NCBI GenBank assembly: GCA_035565615.1 | Contig: DATMSB010000028.1 | Coordinates: 1-60,754 of the forward strand | DNA from: Vulgatibacter sp035565615 | GTDB lineage: Bacteria > Myxococcota > Myxococcia > Myxococcales > Vulgatibacteraceae | DNA: 60,754 nucleotides | Direction of reading: 5' to 3' | Shown: positions 55,923 to 60,754 of the stretch, piece by piece | How positions within the stretch are numbered: the stretch's first letter is position 1 | How the letters are laid out: every line of letters starts with the position of its first letter | The notes under the pieces: model-generated | The model's input: only the letters and a program-made list of their open reading frames with translations | The model's database searches: none | Told to the model about the DNA's origin: nothing | Position numbers and translations under genes: made by a program

Positions 55923-58900
55923 TCAGGCCGCGCAGCGGGCGAGGTCCCGCACCACCTTTCGCGAGGCCTCCAACAGCTCCTCCGCCGAGGGCGACGCGGG
56001 GGCGCGCACGACCAGCTTCATGTCCGGCGTGAGCCGGTGGCCGCCGTCCGCCACCAGGGCGGCCACCTTCGCCGGATCGAGGGCCGCGTCCGGCCCCAGC
56101 GTGATTACCAGCCGGGACGGCCCCGACTCCAGCGCCCGCAGCCGCAGCGCCCGCAGGTCCGCCTTGATCGCCATCACGCCGCAGAGCGCGTCCACCTCCG
56201 GCGGCGGTGGTCCGCAGCGATCCACCAGCTCCTCCCGCACCTCCTCGATCTCGTCGTCGTCGTTGGCCTGGGAGAGCTTCTTGTAGAAGAGCAGCCGCTG
56301 GTGCACGTCGGGGAGGTAATCGTCCGGCAGGTACGCCGGGACGGGGAGCTGCACCTCGGGCTCCACCACCTGCCGCAGCGGCTCGCCCCGCAGCTCCGCG
56401 ACCGCCTCCTCGAGCAGCTCGGCGTAGAGGTCGAAGCCCACCGCCTCGATCTGGCCAGACTGCTTCGCGCCGAGCAGGTTGCCCGCCCCGCGGATCTCCA
56501 GGTCGTGCGAGGCGATGTGGAAGCCGGCCCCCAGCTCCGAGAACCTCTGCAGCACCTCGAGGCGCTTCTGCGCGTCGCGGGTCGGCTGGCGCTGCGCGGG
56601 CACCATCAGGTAGGCGTAGGCGCGCTCCGAGGAGCGGCCCACCCGACCGCGGATCTGGTAGAGCTGCGCCAAGCCGAAGCCGTCCGCCTCGTCCACGATG
56701 ATGGTGTTGGCGTTGGGGATGTCGAGGCCGCTCTCGATGATCGTCGTGCACAGGAGCACGTCGTACTTGCGCTCGATGAACTCGCCGACGACCCGCTCGA
56801 GGGTGCGCTCCGGCATCTGCCCGTGGGCGACGCCCACCGACGCCTCGGGCACCAGCTCCACCAGGAAGCGCTGCATCGCCCCGATGGACTGCACCCGGTT
56901 GTGCACGAAGAAGACCTGACCGCCCCGGGCCTTCTCCCGCAGGATCGCCTCGCGGATCTCCTTGGGCGAGAACCGCATCACGAAGGTCCGGATCGAGCGG
57001 CGATCCGCCGGCGGCGTCTGGATGATCGACATGTCGCGCACGCCGGCCATCGACATGTGCAGCGTGCGGGGGATCGGCGTCGCCGTCAGGGTGAGCACGT
57101 CCACCGAGGTGCGCAGCTTCTTCAGCTTCTCCTTGTGGGCGACGCCGAAGCGCTGCTCCTCGTCCACGACCACGAGCCCCAGATCCCGGAAGCTCACCGA
57201 CGCGCCGAGGAGGGCGTGGGTGCCGATGACGATGTCCACCTCGCCCCGCGCGGCCCGGCGGAGGACGGCCCGGTTCTCCTGGTCGGTGCGCAGGGACGAC
57301 ACCCAGTCCACCCGCACCGGGTAGTCCTTCATCCGCCGGGAGAAGGTCTGGAAGTGCTGCAGCGCCAGGATCGTGGTGGGCACCAGCACCGCCACCTGCT
57401 TCTGCCCCAGCACCGCCAGGAAGGCGGCCCGCATCGCCACCTCCGTCTTGCCGTAGCCCACGTCGCCGCAGATCAGCCGGTCCATCGGCGCCGGAGAGGT
57501 CATGTCCGCGATCACGTCGCGGATCGCCCTGGCCTGGTCCGGCGTCTCCTCGTAGGGGAAGTCCGCCTCGAACTGCTCGAAGAAGCGATCCGGTTCCGGG
57601 AAGCGGATCCCGGGGTGCGCCTTGCGGCGGGCGTAGATGTCGAGGAGCTCCGCCGCCATCTTCAGCAGCTCGTCCTTGACCCGCTTTTTCGTCCTCTCCC
57701 AGGAGACCCCGCCCAGGCGATCCAGGCGCGCGTGCTCGGCCCCGGCGCCCACGAACTTCTGCACCTGGCGCAGCTTCGACACCGGGAGGAAGAGCTTGTC
57801 CTTCCCGGCGAAGTGCAGGACCAGGAAGTCCCCCTCCACCCCGCGCACCCGGAGCTTCTGGAGGCCGCCGTAGCGGCAGAGGCCGTGGTCCACGTGCACG
57901 CAGAGGTCGCCCTCCTCCAGCTCCCGAAACGCGGCGATGAAGGGCTGGTCGGCACGCCTGGGGGTCCGCGCCCGCTTGCGCACCCGCGGGCCGAGGATCT
58001 CCTCGTCCGCGATCACCGCGAAGCCGTCCTCCGGCGACATGAAGCCGGCGGACAGCTCGGCGGGGAGGATCCACGCATGCACCGAACGATCCCGGACGCT
58101 CGGCGGGAGCGCCTCCGCCAGGCCGGGGAGGATCCCGGCCGCGCCTGCCGCCTCCGCCGCGCGGGGCGGGCGTTCCCCCCGCTTCGCCGGCCCGCCGGGA
58201 GCCCGCCCGTCCCACGGCTTCACGTGGACCTTCCGGTCGGCCAGCATCCGGCGCAGCTTGTCGCCCTGCCCCGGGGAGCCGGCGGCGATCAGCGTGAGCC
58301 AGCCGCGCTCGCGCCAACGCTTCAGCCGATCCACCAGCGGCGAGAGCGCGCCCTCCTCGCCCTGGTGGCCCTCGATCTCCTTGCGCAGCCCCGCCGTGGG
58401 CTGCAGGTCGAAGCGCAGGGGCTCTGCGCCGCCGGGCACGCCCATCCACAGCGAGTGCAGCTCCACCCGGGCGAAGGGCTCCAGCGACGCGCGGGCCTGG
58501 TCGGGGGTGAGGAAGTGCGCCTCCGGGGGCAGCGCCAGCTCGCCCCGCTCGATCGCGGCGGCGTGCTCCTCGGCGATCTCGTCGTCGAGCACCTCGAGGG
58601 CGCGATCGATCGCCACCGGATCGTCCAGCAGCACCACGGCGTCCTCCGGCAGGTGGCTCGCCAGCGGCACGAGCCCCTCCTCGAAGAAGCCGGGGAGGAG
58701 CGCCTCCACCCCGAACGCCGGGATCGACTCCTGGATCGCCTCGGTGAGCTCGCGCACCTTCGCGGTGGGGCGGTTCACCCGATCCGCCGCCGCCCGGGCG
58801 GCGGCGATGCCCCGCCGGCGGCTCGCCTCGTCGAAGAGGATCTCGCGGGCCCGCACCACCGTCACCTCGGCCAGGGTGTCGACGGTGCGCTGCGACGAGG

Positions 58901-59540
58901 GATCGAAGAGCCGCACGCTCTCCACCTCGTCGCCGAAGAGCTCGATCCGCGCCGGCTGCTCGTAGGCGGGGGACCACAGGTCCAGGATCCCGCCGCGGAC
59001 GGCGAAGGTCCCCGGATCCTCCACCATCGGCACGCTCTGGTAGCCGAGCTCCACCAGCCGCCGGGCCATGGTGTCGCGGTCGCAGGTGGCTCCGGTGGCG
59101 ATCCGCTCCGTCGACGCACGAACCGCCTCGGGGGGGAGGTGCCTTCGCGCCAGCGCCCGGGCCGAGACCACCACCACCCGCGGCGCCCCGCCCGCGAGCA
59201 CCGAGAGGCCGGCGAGGCGATCGAGCTCGGTGACGCGATCGGGCGAGAGGCCGTCGTAGGGGAGCACGGCGTCGACGGGCACGCGGACGACCGCGTGCTC
59301 CGACGGGTCGGAGGGCGCCGGGAGGAAGAAGGCGAGGTCCGCGGCGAAGCGATCGGCGGCGTCCTCGTCCGCGGCCACCGCCAGGATCGACCGCCCCAGC
59401 GCGCGGGCCAGCCTGGCGCCGACGAAGCCCCGCGCCCCGGGCCCGACGCCCACCACGGGGAACGCACCCCCCCCCCTGGCGCGGGCCAGGCGCTCCTCGA
59501 GGCGCGCGAGCGCGGGGACGGTTTCGGGTCGAACGGACAT
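55923..59540 (-). CDS. mfd: transcription-repair coupling factor Mfd
   Basis: 1205 aa, full length. N-terminal UvrB-like part (LPYDGLSPDRVTELDRLA; RRLVELGYQSVPMVEDPGTF), RNA-polymerase-interacting domain (CVHVDHGLCRYGGLQKL), translocase with Walker A (CGDVGYGKTEVAMRA, about 690), DEEQRFG, TATPIPRTLHMSM and GRVGRSSERAYAYLM, and a C-terminal regulatory domain. Mfd pushes stalled RNA polymerase off lesions and recruits UvrA. A Lys/Arg-rich linker (PGGPAKRGERPPRAAEAAGA) joins the halves. ATG 59540 (MSVRPETVPALARL) is preferred to in-frame codons upstream, which reach into the grpE promoter region. Divergent from grpE. Confidence 0.96.
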   Translation of the reverse strand: MSVRPETVPALARLEERLARARGGGAFPVVGVGPGARGFVGARLARALGRSILAVAADEDAADRFAADLAFFLPAPSDPSEHAVVRVPVDAVLPYDGLSPDRVTELDRLAGLSVLAGGAPRVVVVSARALARRHLPPEAVRASTERIATGATCDRDTMARRLVELGYQSVPMVEDPGTFAVRGGILDLWSPAYEQPARIELFGDEVESVRLFDPSSQRTVDTLAEVTVVRAREILFDEASRRRGIAAARAAADRVNRPTAKVRELTEAIQESIPAFGVEALLPGFFEEGLVPLASHLPEDAVVLLDDPVAIDRALEVLDDEIAEEHAAAIERGELALPPEAHFLTPDQARASLEPFARVELHSLWMGVPGGAEPLRFDLQPTAGLRKEIEGHQGEEGALSPLVDRLKRWRERGWLTLIAAGSPGQGDKLRRMLADRKVHVKPWDGRAPGGPAKRGERPPRAAEAAGAAGILPGLAEALPPSVRDRSVHAWILPAELSAGFMSPEDGFAVIADEEILGPRVRKRARTPRRADQPFIAAFRELEEGDLCVHVDHGLCRYGGLQKLRVRGVEGDFLVLHFAGKDKLFLPVSKLRQVQKFVGAGAEHARLDRLGGVSWERTKKRVKDELLKMAAELLDIYARRKAHPGIRFPEPDRFFEQFEADFPYEETPDQARAIRDVIADMTSPAPMDRLICGDVGYGKTEVAMRAAFLAVLGQKQVAVLVPTTILALQHFQTFSRRMKDYPVRVDWVSSLRTDQENRAVLRRAARGEVDIVIGTHALLGASVSFRDLGLVVVDEEQRFGVAHKEKLKKLRTSVDVLTLTATPIPRTLHMSMAGVRDMSIIQTPPADRRSIRTFVMRFSPKEIREAILREKARGGQVFFVHNRVQSIGAMQRFLVELVPEASVGVAHGQMPERTLERVVGEFIERKYDVLLCTTIIESGLDIPNANTIIVDEADGFGLAQLYQIRGRVGRSSERAYAYLMVPAQRQPTRDAQKRLEVLQRFSELGAGFHIASHDLEIRGAGNLLGAKQSGQIEAVGFDLYAELLEEAVAELRGEPLRQVVEPEVQLPVPAYLPDDYLPDVHQRLLFYKKLSQANDDDEIEEVREELVDRCGPPPPEVDALCGVMAIKADLRALRLRALESGPSRLVITLGPDAALDPAKVAALVADGGHRLTPDMKLVVRAPASPSAEELLEASRKVVRDLARCAA

Positions 59541-59602
59541 CGGAGGCCTTGCGCCCTTACCACTTCGGGGCATCGCACGAAACGCCGAAGCCGTCGGAAT
59601 CA

Positions 59603-59631
59603 TTGCCGCGGGCGGCACCGTATGCGACTAT
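59603..59631 (+). promoter_or_regulatory. candidate promoter of grpE-dnaK
   Basis: TTGCCG (59603-59608), 17 bases, GACTAT (59626-59631). A sigma-32 consensus and a CIRCE element were looked for and not seen. Confidence 0.35.
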
Positions 59632-59665
59632 CGCGGATCAAGAGTTTCACCCCCTCGACATCGAC

Positions 59666-60475
59666 ATGCCGGATCCGAAGGGCGCCTTCCGCGCCGACAT
59701 CAGCGACGACGCCATCCAGGAAGCCCTCCGCGCCGTTGAGGAGCGGGAGGCCGGGAAAGCCCCCGAGGGCGACGACCCTCCCGTCGCCGACGGCGAGGAG
59801 ATCCTGGTCTCCGTCGAGGCCGACGACGACCGCATCGCCGCGCTCGAGGCGGCCCTCGCCGAGAAGGAGCAGCTCCTCGAGGAGTCGCTCGCCCGCGGGC
59901 GGGAGACCATGGAGCGCCTCCAGGAGCTGAACGAGAAGGTCCTGCGGCAGGCCGCGGACTTCGACAACTTCCGCAAGCGCGCCGCCCGCGAGAAGGAGGA
60001 GGTCCAGCGCTTCGGCATCGAGAAGGTCCTCAAGGAGCTGGTGCCGGTCCTCGACAACTTCGACCGGGCCCTGGAGCACGCCAAGGCGGGCACCGATCTC
60101 GAGAGCTTCTCCCAGGGCGTCGCCATGACCCGGCGGCACTTCGAGGAGGCGCTGGGGCGCTTCGGCGTCAAGGGCTTCACCGCGGTGGGCGAGCCGTTCG
60201 ATCCGCGCTTCCACGAGGCCATGGAGCAGGTGGAGAGCACCGAACATCCGGCCAACGTGGTGGTGCGGGAGATGGTGCGGGGGTACCTGCTCCATGACAG
60301 GCTGGTGAGGCCGGCGCTGGTCTCCGTCTCCAAGGGCCCGGGGCCCGCCGAGGCGGCCGGCGATCCGGAGGCCGCACCGGCCGAGCAGGAGGCCGCCGCC
60401 GGCGATCCGAAAGGCCCGGCGGGCGATCCGGAGGCGCCGGGCGGCGACCCCGAGCCGGGAGCGCCGCACGACTGA
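59666..60475 (+). CDS. grpE: nucleotide exchange factor GrpE
   Basis: 269 aa, longer than E. coli GrpE (197). An acidic N-terminal arm, a coiled-coil dimerisation region (RIAALEAALAEKEQLLEESL) and the GrpE head (ADFDNFRKRAAREKEEVQ, VLDNFDRALEHAKAG, PFDPRFHEAMEQVESTEHPANVV, GYLLHDRLVRPALVSV). The extra C-terminal ~45 residues repeat GDPE/GDPK units (AGDPEAAPAEQEAAAGDPKG). GrpE releases ADP from DnaK. ATG 59666 is chosen from protein alignment by eye; no strong ribosome-binding site precedes it. dnaK follows after 54 bp. Confidence 0.94.
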   Translation: MPDPKGAFRADISDDAIQEALRAVEEREAGKAPEGDDPPVADGEEILVSVEADDDRIAALEAALAEKEQLLEESLARGRETMERLQELNEKVLRQAADFDNFRKRAAREKEEVQRFGIEKVLKELVPVLDNFDRALEHAKAGTDLESFSQGVAMTRRHFEEALGRFGVKGFTAVGEPFDPRFHEAMEQVESTEHPANVVVREMVRGYLLHDRLVRPALVSVSKGPGPAEAAGDPEAAPAEQEAAAGDPKGPAGDPEAPGGDPEPGAPHD

Positions 60476-60482
60476 CAGCAGG

Positions 60483-60507
60483 GATCCCGGGACCCTCGCC
60501 CGGGATC
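60483..60507 (+). other. hairpin between grpE and dnaK
   Basis: GATCCCGGG and CCCGGGATC form a perfect 9-bp stem with a 7-base loop. No T-run follows, so read-through into dnaK is expected; it may tune relative expression or stabilise a processed dnaK message. Confidence 0.5.
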
Positions 60508-60529
60508 TCCTCCGAAGTGGGGACCATCA

Positions 60530-60754
60530 ATGAGCAAGGTCATCGGAATCGACCTGGGCACCACCAACTCCTGCGTGGCCGTGATGGAGGGCGGCGAAGT
60601 GGTGGTGATCCCGAACTCCGAGGGGAGCCGCACCACGCCGTCGATCGTCGGCTTCGCCGAGAGCGGGGAGCGGCTGGTGGGGCAGATCGCGAAGCGGCAG
60701 GCGATCACCAACCCCGAGAACACGATCTACGGCGTCAAGCGGCTCATCGGCAGG
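60530..60754 (+). CDS. dnaK: chaperone DnaK, N-terminal 75 residues (cut by window edge)
   Basis: The reading frame starts MSKVIGIDLGTTNSCVAVME, the phosphate-1 loop of the Hsp70 ATPase, and continues through TTPSIVGFAESGERLVG and NPENTIYGVKRLIGR at the right edge. It is in the usual grpE-dnaK order, and dnaJ may follow outside the window. ATG 60530 is set by the family start; the upstream AAGTGGGGA provides a ribosome-binding site ~9 bases away. Confidence 0.96.
   Translation, partial: MSKVIGIDLGTTNSCVAVMEGGEVVVIPNSEGSRTTPSIVGFAESGERLVGQIAKRQAITNPENTIYGVKRLIGR

Noticed and set aside
59541..59665. CIRCE element or sigma-32 promoter before grpE
   Set aside because: Neither the TTAGCACTC inverted repeat nor CTTGAA-type hexamers were found.
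56037..59930. Plus-strand open frame of ~1300 codons opposite mfd
   Set aside because: Mfd on the minus strand shows all helicase motifs; the plus-strand product is shadow-like.

Overview
The window is uniformly high-GC, densely coded DNA with no mobile element, CRISPR array, rRNA or tRNA that I can recognise. Gene content points to a Myxococcota (myxobacterial) chromosome: many lipoproteins with lipoboxes, MopE-type Asp/Asn/Cys metal-binding motifs, Gly-rich surface proteins, three tandem parvulin isomerases and an F0 ATP-synthase cluster split from F1. A Vulgatibacter-like member of the Cystobacterineae is my best guess from memory; no rRNA is present to prove it.

Layout. 1-2257: 5' end of a GAF-domain sensor (minus), a DUF4863/PnbB-like protein and a helical unknown (plus). 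2365-4325: mreB with an overlapping WHy/LEA2 lipoprotein (minus). 4559-7846: a small secreted protein followed by glnB-ntrB-ntrC, a nitrogen-control operon. 8077-21576: a 13.5-kb four-gene cell-surface operon, made of a MopE/Gly-rich lipoprotein, a 1463-aa coiled-coil lipoprotein whose C-terminal half resembles the pore and TcB-binding part of Tc-toxin TcA subunits, an OmpA-family protein and a 12-repeat Ig-like lipoprotein. 21765-23444: a HEAT-repeat lipoprotein. 23856-25898: atpI-atpB-atpE-atpF (F0 only). 26101-27213: ychF, then about 660 bp without a convincing gene. 27876-28600: a toxin/antitoxin pair with a palindromic operator. 28801-30918: a Ddl-type ligase and pdxA, convergent. 31137-34205: three PPIase genes (minus). 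34435-39307: M3 oligopeptidase, a PbgA/YejM-like sulfatase-fold protein and peptide deformylase. 39444-40564: twin Cys-rich lipoproteins. 40572-42477: cysK-cysE operon (minus) with a perfect inverted-repeat operator. 42556-46186: a DMFase-like/NHL lipoprotein and a SUFU-like protein. 46393-48410: LpoB-like and COG3014-like lipoproteins. 48548-49957: a 5-repeat Ig lipoprotein. 50031-51065: moaA. 51310-55122: rarD, slyD, a pteridine-reductase-like SDR, a folB-cupin fusion and a second SDR. 55168-59540: a PKD lipoprotein and mfd (minus). 59666-60754: grpE and the start of dnaK.

How the genes fit together. Much of the window serves the envelope: cell shape (MreB), outer-membrane protein folding (SurA-like isomerases), peptidoglycan synthesis control (LpoB, Ddl), LPS homeostasis (PbgA-like) and a large exported surface assembly. 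The rest is housekeeping: nitrogen sensing, ATP synthase, cysteine, folate, PLP and Moco synthesis, transcription-coupled repair and heat shock. Genes within clusters often overlap by 1-14 nt (mreB/LEA2, ntrB with an alternative ntrC start, surface genes 1 and 2, toxin/antitoxin, PPIases, cysK/cysE, folB/SDR), implying translational coupling.

The best candidate for an undescribed system is the 8077-21576 surface operon.
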